A stretch of 38,628 nucleotides of DNA from Gammaproteobacteria bacterium (lineage in GTDB: Bacteria > Pseudomonadota > Gammaproteobacteria > Steroidobacterales > Rariloculaceae), in NCBI GenBank assembly GCA_022820625.1, contig JAJEFE010000028.1, positions 1-38,628 on the forward strand, given 5' to 3'. Every line of letters begins with the position of its first letter. The first letter of the stretch is position 1. This document shows, piece after piece, positions 30,996 to 38,628 of this stretch. The notes under the pieces are model-generated. The model saw only the letters and a program-made list of their open reading frames with translations, ran no database searches and was not told the DNA's origin. The translations under genes and the position numbers were made by a program.

Positions 30996-32330
30996 TCAAA
31001 TTCTTGGGAACGGCGACCAAACCGGTTCTCGAACCTGCCCCGCCACGGAAGCAATCTGTTGGCGAATTCGCCCATCCGTACTCACCGACGCCAGCACGCC
31101 CCGGCCGCCATCCTGGGTAGCATAGATGATCAAGGCGCCATTGGGAGCGAAGCTCGGTGACTCGTCCAAGCTGCCATTACTCAACACCTGCGTCAACCCG
31201 GTATCCGGGTCGACCAGGGCGATGCGGTAGTTGCCCCGGTCTTCGTGCACCACGGCGAGGCGATCGCCGTCCGGCGAGATCCTGGGGCGTGCGTTGTAGC
31301 TGCCCTCGTAGGTGATCCGCTGCACGCGCGCTCCGTACCGGGCTTCCACCCGGTACACCTGCGGACCGCCGGCCCGGTCGGAAGTGAAATAGATCGACTC
31401 ACCGTCGGGCGCCCACACCGCCTCGGTATCGATGGCGGAATGCTGGGTCAACCGGGTGAGAATCTGGGTGGCCAGCTCCAGCATGTAGACATCGAGGTTC
31501 CCCTGGTCCCGGGACAGCGTCAGCGCCAGCATGCGGCCATCGGGCGAAAACACCGGCGCGCCATTGATCCCTGCCCTGGAGGAAACACGGTCGCGTATCC
31601 CGGTGCGAAGCTCCTGAACGTAGATCGACGACTGCGAGCCTTCAAACGATACATAGGCCAGCTTGCGGCCGTCCGGCGACCATGCCGGCGACATGAGCGG
31701 CTCGGGCGACTCCGCCACCACCTGCGGGTTGGCGCCGTCGGAGTCGGAGACGATTAACTGGAATCGCCGTTCGGCGCCCATCCGCTGCTCGTTCACGTAC
31801 GCGATCTGCGTGCCGAAAACACCCTGAATCCCCGTCAGTTCCTCGAAAATCATATCGGCCACGCGGTGTGCAGCCACGCGCAGGTCGGAGGCAGCGCTGC
31901 CGGTCGTGAGGCGATAACCGACGATCTGTTCACCCTGCAGGACGTTGAACAACTGAAAGACGACGGTGTGGCTGCCGTCCGGATTCGCCAGCAATTCACC
32001 GATCACCAGGTAATCGACATCGACGATCAACCAATCCTGGAAGCGGACTTCGGCCGGCTGCGTGGGTTGTGCCACCATATCTTCGACCGCCATGGGAGCG
32101 AATCGGCCACTGTTCGCCAGGTCGGCCGAGACCAGCGAGGCGACATCGAACGGCGCCTGCGAGCCGGGTCCTTCCCAACCGAATGGCACGATCGCCATGG
32201 GCACGGGGCGTTCCACGCCCCGGGTGACCTCGATAACGATCTGGGCATCGGCGCGCTTTAACCCTACCAGCGTTACCGCACAGACAAACGCCGCCCACGC
32301 CAACCGCCTTTGCACAGATTGATTGAACAT
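30996..32330 (-). CDS. tolB: Tol-Pal system protein TolB
   Basis: TolB is the periplasmic partner of Pal, TolA and several outer-membrane proteins, and supports outer-membrane constriction. The 444-residue product has a signal peptide (about 1-29, ending ADA), then the mature start QIVIEVTRGVERPVPMAIVPF with the TolA-box-like segment, an N-terminal domain (about 30-175), and the beta-propeller (about 190-444) built of repeats such as PAWSPDGRKLAYVSFE, PVFSPDGRMLALTLS, AVWAPDGESIYFTSDR and PRISPDGDRLAVVHE. The start ATG 32328-32330 has AGGGAA at about 9 nt. It follows tolA by 17 nt. Length and repeat number are typical. Expression is probably from the tolQ-side transcript. Confidence 0.97.
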   Translation of the reverse strand: MFNQSVQRRLAWAAFVCAVTLVGLKRADAQIVIEVTRGVERPVPMAIVPFGWEGPGSQAPFDVASLVSADLANSGRFAPMAVEDMVAQPTQPAEVRFQDWLIVDVDYLVIGELLANPDGSHTVVFQLFNVLQGEQIVGYRLTTGSAASDLRVAAHRVADMIFEELTGIQGVFGTQIAYVNEQRMGAERRFQLIVSDSDGANPQVVAESPEPLMSPAWSPDGRKLAYVSFEGSQSSIYVQELRTGIRDRVSSRAGINGAPVFSPDGRMLALTLSRDQGNLDVYMLELATQILTRLTQHSAIDTEAVWAPDGESIYFTSDRAGGPQVYRVEARYGARVQRITYEGSYNARPRISPDGDRLAVVHEDRGNYRIALVDPDTGLTQVLSNGSLDESPSFAPNGALIIYATQDGGRGVLASVSTDGRIRQQIASVAGQVREPVWSPFPRI

Positions 32331-32347
32331 CCCTATGGATTCCCTGC

Positions 32348-33223
32348 TTATACCTCGGGCCGAAATATGACTTCCAGATTGCGGTCGAACAACGAGGATA
32401 TTCTCGGCCTGGGCAAAGGTGACGACCGTAGTACGGCTGCCTCGATGGAGCGTACGACCGCCTCATCGCCATTGCACTGGCCGACGCGCACATCCACCAC
32501 GTCGCCGCTGGGTATCTGTGTGACATGAACTGTACACTGAATGCCCGCCTGCGCGCTCGCCGGCGGTATCCAATTCTGCTGAATCCGGTTTTCTATCAAG
32601 CGAATGTACTCATCCAGGGCTGCGGCCTCTTCGCGCCGCCGTGCTTCCTCTTCCGCTGCCAATGCGCGCGCCAGCTCCGCCTGCGCCTCGGCCTGCCTGC
32701 GTGCTTCCTCGGCGGCTCGCCGCTGGCGCTCCAGTTCCTCCTGACGGAGCCGCTCTTCTTCCTCGCGTTGCCTCTGCTCCTCCGCGAGCCGCTGCCGCTC
32801 GGCTTCACGCGCCGCCTCTTCTTCGGCCGCGCGCCGGCGCTCAAGTTCCGCCAGCCGAAGCTGCTCCTGGCGTTCCGCTTCCTCGCGTTGCACCTGGAGC
32901 TGTTCCAGGCGCTGCTGCTCCTGTTCAAGCTGCCGGCGCGCCTCCTCGGCCTGCTGTTCGGCCCGCCGCTGCTCCTCGAGCGCCTGTTGCTGCTGCTCTT
33001 CCCGGCGGCGCTGCTCCTCCTGCTCCAGCTCCTCGAGCCGGGCCATTTCCTGGCGGATGAGCGTCTCGTCCACGACAGTCGCCTCGATGGCCACCTGTTC
33101 CACAGGTGCGAGCGCCCGTCGGCTCGACGGCAGGTCCAGTCCGAACACCAGTACGCCGATCAGAACGCCATGCAGCAGCACCGACAGCAACACCGCCACC
33201 ATATGCTCCCGCAAGAATTCCAT
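32348..33223 (-). CDS. tolA: cell envelope integrity protein TolA
   Basis: TolA spans the periplasm and couples the TolQR proton motor to TolB-Pal. The 291-residue product has one N-terminal membrane helix (about 9-29, VAVLLSVLLHGVLIGVLVFGL, with the Ser-His pair usual for the TolQR contact), a long charged coiled coil rich in Gln, Glu, Arg and Ala (about 48-200), and a C-terminal TonB-like domain (about 205-291; YIRLIENRIQQNWIPP, CTVHVTQIPSGDVVDVRVGQC, SSPLPRP). The two cysteines near 225 and 243 are typical of the domain disulphide. It is shorter than E. coli TolA (421) because the helical part is shorter. The start ATG 33221-33223 has a weak AGGA at about 10 nt. It follows tolR by 19 nt. 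Confidence 0.96.
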   Translation of the reverse strand: MEFLREHMVAVLLSVLLHGVLIGVLVFGLDLPSSRRALAPVEQVAIEATVVDETLIRQEMARLEELEQEEQRRREEQQQQALEEQRRAEQQAEEARRQLEQEQQRLEQLQVQREEAERQEQLRLAELERRRAAEEEAAREAERQRLAEEQRQREEEERLRQEELERQRRAAEEARRQAEAQAELARALAAEEEARRREEAAALDEYIRLIENRIQQNWIPPASAQAGIQCTVHVTQIPSGDVVDVRVGQCNGDEAVVRSIEAAVLRSSPLPRPRISSLFDRNLEVIFRPEV

Positions 33224-33242
33224 TCGGCGCCATCCTGCCCGT

Positions 33243-33689
33243 TCAGGGCTGCACGTCCTCCCGCTCCGCCGGATCCGTGATGAATCCGACCCGCTCCGCT
33301 CCGGCCTGCTGCAGTATGACCATGCCCGTCACCACGCGTCCGTACGCCACGGCTTCGTCCGCCTTGACCAGCACGGGCGTCTGCGGATTCCGCCGCAGCA
33401 CCGCCGCCGTGCGCGTCAGCACCGTCTGTTCGTCCACGGCTGTCTCCTCATCGCCGCCGATATTCAGGAACAGCTCGCCGTCGCGGTTGATGCTCAGAAC
33501 CAGCGGTTCATTATCGCGCAACAGTTCCGGGTCCAGCGGTTCGGCGGCGGCCTGGGGCAAATCCACCTGGATACCCTGCGTCAGCAATGGCGCGGTGATC
33601 ATGAAGATGATCAGCAGCACCAGCATCACGTCAATGTAGGGCACCACGTTGATCTCGCCCATCAATCGCTTGGATCGACTCTGTCTCAT
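33243..33689 (-). CDS. tolR: Tol-Pal system protein TolR
   Basis: TolR is a stator-like partner of TolQ that uses the proton gradient. The 148-residue product has a short basic N-terminus, one transmembrane helix with the essential aspartate at residue 20 (VVPYIDVMLVLLIIF), and a periplasmic domain (about 45-140) with VLSINRDGELFLNIGG and DEAVAYGRVVTGMVILQQAG. The ATG overlaps the tolQ stop as ATGA (33686-33689), indicating coupled translation. A few residues longer at the end than E. coli TolR, otherwise standard. ExbD-like proteins are the alternative, but the gene order settles it. Confidence 0.97.
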   Translation of the reverse strand: MRQSRSKRLMGEINVVPYIDVMLVLLIIFMITAPLLTQGIQVDLPQAAAEPLDPELLRDNEPLVLSINRDGELFLNIGGDEETAVDEQTVLTRTAAVLRRNPQTPVLVKADEAVAYGRVVTGMVILQQAGAERVGFITDPAEREDVQP

Positions 33690-34378
33690 GGCGTTCCCCG
33701 GTAGAGGTGCGCGGCGTGGCGCTGCAGTATCGCCGAGAATTCCTCGGCAAAGGTGTCATAGCGAACCTCCAGCCGCCCGACGATGTCGGCGTAGCGGTTG
33801 AAGGCGATGACGGCGGGAATGGCGGCGAACAGACCCATGGCCGTCGCAACCAGGGCCTCGGCGATGCCCGGCGCCACCAGCGCCAGCGTAGCCGCCTGTA
33901 CATTCCCAAGGGCCTGAAACGAAGTCATGATGCCCCAGACCGTCCCGAACAGTCCGACGTAGGGGCTGGTCGAACCCACCGTGGCAAGAAAAGCCAGGTT
34001 CTGTTCCAGGCGGTCCACTTCCCGCACCTGGGAAACCCGCATGGAACGCCTGGATCCCTCAACGATCTGCTCGGCGTTGATCGCGCGGTCTTCCCGAAGC
34101 CGCCCGAATTCCCGGTAACCGGATTCGAAAATGCCCGCCATCCCCACATGGGTTTCATCGGACTCCGCCAGTTCCCGGTACATTTCCGAGACGTCGCTCC
34201 CGGACCAGAAGGTTTCCTCGAACTCATCGGCCGCCCCGGTCGCCCGCTTCAGCAGCCGACTCTTCTCGATGATGATGGCCCATGAGGCGATGGAAGCGAT
34301 CAACAGCAACAGCATGACGGCCTTGACCACCAGGCTGGCGTCCAGAATAAGGTTGATCAGCGATAGGTCGTTACTCAT
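33686..34378 (-). CDS. tolQ: Tol-Pal system protein TolQ
   Basis: TolQ forms the proton-channel core with TolR in the inner membrane. The 230-residue product has three transmembrane helices: about 11-35 (SLVVKAVMLLLLIASIASWAI), about 135-160 (LAFLATVGSTSPYVGLFGTVWGIM with the conserved Thr and Pro) and about 170-195 (VAPGIAEALVATAMGLFAAIPAVIA). A cytoplasmic domain lies between the first and second. The start ATG 34376-34378 overlaps the ybgC stop (ATGA), with GAGGG at 6 nt spacing. A longer upstream frame only reads ybgC in another frame. Members of the MotA/TolQ/ExbB family are alike, but position and sequence give TolQ. Confidence 0.97.
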   Translation of the reverse strand: MSNDLSLINLILDASLVVKAVMLLLLIASIASWAIIIEKSRLLKRATGAADEFEETFWSGSDVSEMYRELAESDETHVGMAGIFESGYREFGRLREDRAINAEQIVEGSRRSMRVSQVREVDRLEQNLAFLATVGSTSPYVGLFGTVWGIMTSFQALGNVQAATLALVAPGIAEALVATAMGLFAAIPAVIAFNRYADIVGRLEVRYDTFAEEFSAILQRHAAHLYRGTP

Positions 34379-34797
34379 ACCCTGCCCTCGCCCGAATCGA
34401 TACCATTCAGGAAATCCGCCGGAAGCCGCCGGGGTTTCCCGTTCCGTGAATCCACACAGGCCACCTCGGCCTGCGCCAGGCACAGCACCTCGCCGTCGCC
34501 GGGCGTCCGGTGGATGCTCTGCTCAAAGACAAAGCGCACTGCGCTAAACTCCGTCACCTCCGCACTGACCTCCAACATGTCGTCCAGCTTCGCGGGCACC
34601 CTGAATCGCACTTCGATGCGGGAAAGCACCAGAGAGAGATTCGCCGATTCCCGCAACTCATTATGGTCAATTCCGCGGGACCGCAACCACTCGGTTCGCG
34701 CCCGCTCGAAGAAGCGGAAGTAGCTGGCGTTGTAGACCACACCCTGCGCATCCGTATCCTCAAGGTAGACCCGTACCGGCAAAGTGAATGTGCCCAT
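34375..34797 (-). CDS. ybgC: acyl-CoA thioesterase YbgC
   Basis: YbgC is a hot-dog-fold thioesterase acting on acyl-CoA and possibly acyl-ACP, linked to phospholipid metabolism near the Tol-Pal complex. The 140-residue product has VYLEDTDAQGVVYNASYFRFFERARTEW in its first 40 residues, with the catalytic aspartate at 16. In the members I recall, the motif reads DAGGVVYH; here it is DAQGVVYN, so the His after Tyr is Asn. That may alter activity but the rest (LVLSRIEVRFRVPAKLDDMLEV, VFEQSIHR) is normal. The start ATG 34795-34797 lies 15 nt after ruvB with a weak site. It heads the tol genes and overlaps tolQ by 4 nt. Confidence 0.93.
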   Translation of the reverse strand: MGTFTLPVRVYLEDTDAQGVVYNASYFRFFERARTEWLRSRGIDHNELRESANLSLVLSRIEVRFRVPAKLDDMLEVSAEVTEFSAVRFVFEQSIHRTPGDGEVLCLAQAEVACVDSRNGKPRRLPADFLNGIDSGEGRV

Positions 34798-34812
34798 CGT
34801 CCGACCCGCAAC

Positions 34813-35847
34813 TCAATCGAACAACCCGGGCTCCGCCGGCGGAGACGCAAGCCCAAAATGCAGGAAGGCCTTGCGAGTGGCCATACGCCCCCGGGACGTG
34901 CGATGCAGGAATCCCTCCTGGATCAGGAACGGTTCCACTACATCCTCCAGCGTACCGCGCTCCTCCCCTATCGCGGCCGAAAGGCTTTCGATCCCCACCG
35001 GCCCGCCATCGAATTTCTCGATGACGGTCAGCAGCAGCTTGCGGTCCATGCTGTCGAAGCCATGCGGGTCCACTTCCAGCAGATCCATGGCGGCCTGCGC
35101 GACCTGCTCGGTCACCCGGCCGTCCGCCTCGACTTCAGCGTAATCCCGGACCCGGCGCAGGAGGCGATTGGCTATACGCGGCGTTCCCCGTGAGCGGGCC
35201 GCGATTTCCCGCGCGCCGGGGTCATCGACTGGCAAGTCAAAAATCGATGCGGTTCGCTTCACGATGCGCGTCAATTCCTCGTTCCCGTAAAACTCAAGAC
35301 GCTGTACGATCCCGAAACGGTCGCGCAGCGGCGAGGTCAGCAAACCCGCGCGCGTGGTCGCTCCCACCAGCGTGAACGGCAGCAGGTCCAGCTTGATCGA
35401 ACGGGCGCCGGGACCCTCGCCGATCATGATATCGAGGCGGAAGTCCTCCAGCGCCGGGTAGAGCACTTCCTCCACCACCGGGCTCAGGCGGTGGATCTCG
35501 TCCACGAACAGCACGTCCCGAGGCTCCAGGTTGGTGAGGATCGCCGCCAGGTCGCCCGGGCGTTCCAGCACCGGCCCGGAGGTGGTGCGCAGGTTCACGT
35601 CCAGTTCGTTGGCCACGATGTACGCCAGCGTGGTCTTGCCGAGGCCGGGCGGGCCGAAGATCAGGGTATGGTCCAGCGCTTCGCCACGGTTACGCGCCGC
35701 GGTCATGAAGATGCGCATCTGGCGCTTCACCGTGGCCTGGCCCACGTATTCCTCCAGCGTGCGCGGACGGACCGCCCGGTCGAAAACCACATCCTCGTGG
35801 GTGCCGGCGCCGTCGAGCAGTCGGGCTTCCTGGCTCACCGCGATCAT
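34813..35847 (-). CDS. ruvB: Holliday junction helicase subunit RuvB
   Basis: RuvB is the AAA+ motor that drives branch migration with RuvA. The 344-residue product has the RuvB core: [11 protein letters not shown], Walker [10 protein letters not shown] (65-73), Walker [11 protein letters not shown] (about 118), [19 protein letters not shown], sensor 1 LVGATTRAG, arginine finger region [12 protein letters not shown], and the C-terminal winged helix ([16 protein letters not shown]). Its start overlaps the ruvA stop as ATGA (35844-35847). All lengths are standard. The gene continues the ruvC-ruvA-ruvB run. Confidence 0.98.
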   Translation of the reverse strand: MIAVSQEARLLDGAGTHEDVVFDRAVRPRTLEEYVGQATVKRQMRIFMTAARNRGEALDHTLIFGPPGLGKTTLAYIVANELDVNLRTTSGPVLERPGDLAAILTNLEPRDVLFVDEIHRLSPVVEEVLYPALEDFRLDIMIGEGPGARSIKLDLLPFTLVGATTRAGLLTSPLRDRFGIVQRLEFYGNEELTRIVKRTASIFDLPVDDPGAREIAARSRGTPRIANRLLRRVRDYAEVEADGRVTEQVAQAAMDLLEVDPHGFDSMDRKLLLTVIEKFDGGPVGIESLSAAIGEERGTLEDVVEPFLIQEGFLHRTSRGRMATRKAFLHFGLASPPAEPGLFD

Positions 35848-36431
35848 CCGGCGTGAACGCGCTTGAGCGCTTCACGAATCAACTGTTCGGAGTTCAGGCC
35901 GGAGGCGTCGAGTTTCGCGAGCAGCCTGCGAACTTCGGCGGGCCGGTATCCCAGGGCGAGCAATGCGCCGTGCGCCTCGGCTTCGGCTTCAGTGCCAGCG
36001 CCTTCCTGCACGTGGGTTTCGGTTCCGTCCGGGTCCAGGCGGTCGGCCATTTCGACCATGAGCCGTTCGGCGGTCTTGCGGCCGATTCCGGGAATGCGCG
36101 TCAACGACGCGATGTCGCGCTCGAATACGCTGCGCCGGAATCCCTCCACGCTGATGCCCGAAAGGATACCCAGCGCGATGCGCGCGCCGACGCCCGACAC
36201 TTTCAGGAGATTGCGAAACAGCGAGCGCTCGGCCTCCGTGGCGAACCCGTAGAGCAGTTGCGCATCCTCGCGCACCAGGAGGTGGGTCAACAACGTCAGG
36301 GACTGGCCGGTTTCGGGCAACCGGTAGAAGGTGGACATCGGCGCCTCGAGTTCATAGCCCACGCCGGCGACCTCCAGAACGAGTTCCGGAGGGCGCCTGG
36401 ATACCAGCGTGCCCTTGAGGTGCCCGATCAT
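35844..36431 (-). CDS. ruvA: Holliday junction helicase subunit RuvA
   Basis: RuvA binds four-way junctions and loads RuvB. The 195-residue product starts MIGHLKGTL, has the OB-fold domain (1-62), two helix-hairpin-helix motifs ([18 protein letters not shown] and [16 protein letters not shown], about 72-125), an acidic Glu-Ala linker (about 137-150), and domain III ([20 protein letters not shown], about 150-195). The start ATG 36429-36431 overlaps the ruvC stop (ATGA). A much longer open frame upstream is only the antisense-free shadow of ruvC in another frame and has no RuvA content. Confidence 0.97.
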   Translation of the reverse strand: MIGHLKGTLVSRRPPELVLEVAGVGYELEAPMSTFYRLPETGQSLTLLTHLLVREDAQLLYGFATEAERSLFRNLLKVSGVGARIALGILSGISVEGFRRSVFERDIASLTRIPGIGRKTAERLMVEMADRLDPDGTETHVQEGAGTEAEAEAHGALLALGYRPAEVRRLLAKLDASGLNSEQLIREALKRVHAG

Positions 36432-36943
36432 GAGTGGATCGCCTCCAGGTCCGCCACGGAGGGCGGGCTGCGCACGTAGGCGTGACACAAGGCCAGCGCC
36501 AGCGCGTCCGCCGCGTCGGATTCCGGCGCCTTCTGCAGGCCCAGCAGGATCTTCACCATCAACTGCACCTGCGCCTTGTCGGCATTGCCCCGGCCCACGA
36601 CCGCTTTCTTCACGTACCGCGCGGCGTATTCGAACACGGGAATGTCCGCCACGAACGTGCCGCAGAGCGCGGCCGCCCTGGCCTGGCCGAGCTTCAGCGC
36701 GCTGTCGGCGTTGCGGTGCATGAACACCCGCTCGATGGAGACTTCGGCCGGCCGATGTTGCCGGATCAATTCTTCCATCTCCGAAAATATTCGCCGCAGG
36801 CGGGCACTGTGTTCGCCCTGGGTCACGATGGTTCCCGCGCAAACCACCTTGGCTTCAGTGCCCGCGCCCCGGGTATCGATGATGCCGTAACCGGTCCGCC
36901 GCGAACCCGGGTCGATGCCGAGGATGCGGACCGGTGCGCTCAT
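36428..36943 (-). CDS. ruvC: Holliday junction endonuclease RuvC
   Basis: RuvC cuts Holliday junctions symmetrically. The 171-residue product has the four acidic catalytic residues: Asp11 in [14 protein letters not shown], Glu71 in VSIERVF, and Asp143 and Asp146 in [16 protein letters not shown]. Lysines and the [23 protein letters not shown] segment are present, as usual. Its start (36941-36943) overlaps the yebC stop as ATGA. Length is normal (E. coli 173). Confidence 0.98.
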   Translation of the reverse strand: MSAPVRILGIDPGSRRTGYGIIDTRGAGTEAKVVCAGTIVTQGEHSARLRRIFSEMEELIRQHRPAEVSIERVFMHRNADSALKLGQARAAALCGTFVADIPVFEYAARYVKKAVVGRGNADKAQVQLMVKILLGLQKAPESDAADALALALCHAYVRSPPSVADLEAIHS

Positions 36944-37686
36944 GCGGTTGCCTCAAGCAACTCGGTGGGGATATCCCCGTTGGAATACACCTGCTGCACA
37001 TCGTCCAGTTCATCCAGCGCATCCAGGAGCTTGAGCAGGCTCTCGGCCTGCCGCGCCCGCACGGGTGTCTGAACGTTGGCATGCATGGTGACCTGGGCGT
37101 GATCGGGCGCGAGACCCTGCGCCGTCATCGCGGCCTTTACTGAATCGAACTCAGCGGGCTCGCACAGTACGTCGGCGGAACCGTCGTCGTTGGCTACGAC
37201 ATCATCCGCACCGGCTTCAATGGCGCCCTCCATGAGTTCGTCCTGGTCTTGCCCGGAGGTGTAGCTGAGCAGGCCTGTCTGCTCGAACAGGTAGGCCACC
37301 GAACCGTCGGCGCCCAGGTTGCCGCCGAATTTGGAGAAGGCGTGGCGCACCTCGGCTACGGTGCGATTCCGGTTATCGGTCAGGCAATCCACCATCACAG
37401 CGATGCCGCCGGGCCCATAACCCTCGTAGCGGATTTCTTCATAGGACACTCCCTCCGCATCGCCCGTGCCGCGCTTGATGGCCCGGTCGATATTGTCCTT
37501 GGGCATGCTCTGCCCGCGGGCCTTTTCGATGGCCGCGCGCAGCCGGGGGTTGGCGGCAGGGTCGCCCCCGCCGTCTCTGGCGGCGACAGTGATCTCGCGA
37601 ATGAGTTTGGTGAACAGCTTGCCGCGCTTGGCATCCTGGGCGCCTTTCCGAAACCGGATATTGGCCCATTTACTGTGGCCAGCCAT
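36940..37686 (-). CDS. yebC: YebC/PmpR family transcriptional or translational regulator
   Basis: YebC proteins bind DNA as regulators in some bacteria, and recent work assigns YebC a role in relieving ribosome stalling at proline runs. The 248-residue product has the family start [22 protein letters not shown], then [47 protein letters not shown] and [22 protein letters not shown]. All three domains are complete. The start ATG 37684-37686 has AGGAG at 8 nt. It is the first gene of the ruv run, with a 4-nt overlap to ruvC. The proline runs of the DUF4389 protein in this same window are the sort of substrate YebC is proposed to help. Confidence 0.97.
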   Translation of the reverse strand: MAGHSKWANIRFRKGAQDAKRGKLFTKLIREITVAARDGGGDPAANPRLRAAIEKARGQSMPKDNIDRAIKRGTGDAEGVSYEEIRYEGYGPGGIAVMVDCLTDNRNRTVAEVRHAFSKFGGNLGADGSVAYLFEQTGLLSYTSGQDQDELMEGAIEAGADDVVANDDGSADVLCEPAEFDSVKAAMTAQGLAPDHAQVTMHANVQTPVRARQAESLLKLLDALDELDDVQQVYSNGDIPTELLEATA

Positions 37687-37887
37687 TCAAAATGCTCCTG
37701 GCCGCTATCCGAGCTGGCTGCCCGGAAATAGCCGACAGCGCCCGCCCCAAGGGGCTGTCAGTCCGAAAACTCACTCCGTAACTCCACCGGCAGCAAGCCG
37801 CAAGTCCTCTGCCGGCCCCTATGATAGCGGGAAATCCCGCCGTTGTGGGAATCCCGGCCGCGAAGAACGCGAATTCCGACCCTGACG
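37687..37887. other. intergenic region between higA and yebC, with hairpins
   Basis: No gene is seen. GACAGC (37734-37739) and GCTGTC (37754-37759) form a hairpin in the likely yebC leader, with GCCCC/GGGGC as an alternative inner pairing. GCGGGA/TCCCGC (37827-37840) is a 6-bp dyad next to TATCAT on the minus strand, a possible -10. A perfect 12-bp palindrome CCTGACGTCAGG (37881-37892) covers the higA stop. Confidence 0.5.
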
Positions 37888-38187
37888 TCAGGCCGCTTCG
37901 CGCTCGCGTTTCAATCGCGCGATGTCGAACTGCGCCTGCGCCGCGAGCCAGAACCGGGCCGTTGACCAGCCGATGGCCTCCAGGTCCACCGCCAGGCCGA
38001 CCGGAATCCGCCCCTGTCCGGCCAGAATGCGGTTGATCTTCGCCCGCGAGATATTCAGCCGCGCGGCGGTCGCCGTGACGGTCTCGCCGTGACCGTCTAT
38101 CCAGTCCCGCAGCAGTTCGCCCGGATGACAGGGGTTGGCGAGTTCACCGCGCTCGCCGCTTGCGTTGCCGGTGTGGTTCATGTTCAC
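37888..38187 (-). CDS. higA: HigA-type antitoxin (XRE family)
   Basis: A 99-residue antitoxin with the HigA layout: HPGELLRDWIDGHGETVTATAARLNISRAKINRILAGQGRIP forms the helix-turn-helix (about 20-62), followed by AVDLEAIGWSTARFWLAAQAQFDIARLKRE at the C-terminus, the usual HigA dimer part. It neutralises the toxin encoded just upstream and probably represses the pair. The start ATG (38185-38187) lies 5 nt after the toxin stop. In this toxin-first order the pair is of the HigBA kind. The first 18 residues are polar and disordered, slightly longer than usual, so a later start is possible. Confidence 0.92.
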   Translation of the reverse strand: MNMNHTGNASGERGELANPCHPGELLRDWIDGHGETVTATAARLNISRAKINRILAGQGRIPVGLAVDLEAIGWSTARFWLAAQAQFDIARLKREREAA

Positions 38188-38192
38188 GCCCT

Positions 38193-38465
38193 CTAGTGAC
38201 AGTCGATGAGGTTGATATCCACGGCCTCGCCTTCCTCGAAGCGGAAGGTGATGCGCCAGTTGTTCGTCACGCGGACGCTCCAGTGCCCCGCCAGGTCGCC
38301 CTTCAGTGGATGCAATCGCCAGGCGGGATTGTCCAGTTCGCCGGGTCGGGTGGCCGCCGCCAGCGCCGACAGGATACGCTGCAATTTGCCCACAATCGCC
38401 TGGTCGATGCCCTTGGTCGTGCCCTCGGTGGCGAATTGGCGCAATCCCTTGTGCTTGAATCTCAA
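38193..38465 (-). CDS. higB: HigB-type mRNA-interferase toxin (RelE superfamily)
   Basis: A 90-residue RelE-like toxin that would cleave mRNA on the ribosome. Family features are FKHKGLRQFATEGTTKGI at the start, LDNPAWRLHPLKGDLAGHWSVRVTNNWRITFRFEEGEAVDINLIDCH at positions about 45-90, given here in pieces: RLHPLKG, WSVRVTNNWRITFRF and VDINLIDCH. The catalytic-region basic and aromatic residues are present. The start is a TTG at 38463-38465, because an in-frame TGA lies 12 nt further upstream; GAGAC is its only ribosome site. A weak start is common for toxins. The two genes look intact. Confidence 0.9.
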   Translation of the reverse strand: MRFKHKGLRQFATEGTTKGIDQAIVGKLQRILSALAAATRPGELDNPAWRLHPLKGDLAGHWSVRVTNNWRITFRFEEGEAVDINLIDCH

Positions 38466-38628
38466 ATTAGAACTGTCTCATATTTTGATGCTAGGAGCGT
38501 GCGCCGTAGGATGTTTCGCGGTCAGGCGAAGGGCGCAATTTGGCGATGAACCCGCATGGGCGACCGCGGAATCGGCCGATGGCTCGGCGTGGGCGCACAA
38601 AGGCCCCTGGGCGCGCTCCAATCGGCCG
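38466..38628. other. region upstream of higB to the window edge
   Basis: No gene is supported. TCAAA and TTTGA around 38465-38490 flank a possible higBA operator near the toxin start. The sequence AATCGGCCG occurs twice (38571-38579, 38620-38628); a palindromic ATCGGCCGAT is part of the first copy. Confidence 0.4.

Noticed and set aside
32600..33060. Low-complexity region as a non-coding repeat
   Set aside because: It is the coiled-coil part of tolA, with Glu, Arg and Gln codons.
36432..36842. Upstream extension of ruvA
   Set aside because: It only reads ruvC out of frame; the ATG at 36431 is coupled to the ruvC stop and fits RuvA.

Overview
The window looks like a chromosomal segment of a high-GC gammaproteobacterium, probably an uncultured lineage. 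The best evidence is the minus-strand block yebC-ruvC-ruvA-ruvB-ybgC-tolQ-tolR-tolA-tolB-pal-cpoB-queE-queC followed by a tRNA-Lys gene. This order is typical of Gammaproteobacteria. AcnA, a fused aspartokinase-homoserine dehydrogenase and a DUF4389 protein agree with it. The species cannot be told from this sequence alone.

Layout. Positions 1-830 hold a 59-residue secreted-protein gene, a possible structured RNA leader in front of it, and a decayed tRNA-Leu-like sequence. Then come acnA (+), a proline-rich DUF4389 membrane protein (-), tatD (+), and the minus-strand set rpe-thrA-thrC, which lacks thrB. From 10.0 to 19.5 kb there is a set of transport and envelope genes: a multidrug-type MFS transporter, an outer-membrane-type DUF5916 protein, a MetE-like methyltransferase, a SEC-C membrane protein, a YbbP-type ABC permease and a seven-repeat FG-GAP protein.

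From 19.5 to 27.9 kb lies the most accessory-looking part: two DUF6152 proteins, a diheme cytochrome c, an XdhC pair broken by an amber codon, a DUF2905 protein, a YceI protein, a PQQ-dependent dehydrogenase with its own haem, a secreted phosphatase-like protein, and two tiny coupled membrane-protein genes whose ribosome binding site can be hidden in a hairpin. Several of these act in the periplasm and could form an alcohol or aldehyde oxidation module feeding electrons to cytochrome c; that is inference. From 28 kb to the end are the queuosine genes, the Tol-Pal envelope machine, the Holliday-junction resolvasome, yebC and a HigBA-type toxin-antitoxin pair.

Most of the window is ordinary core genome. 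The best candidates for undescribed biology are the structured leader plus small secreted protein at 102-497 and the two-gene micro-operon at 27602-27940. The XdhC amber stop, the repeat-bearing ThrA insertion and the tRNA-Leu relic are of evolutionary interest.
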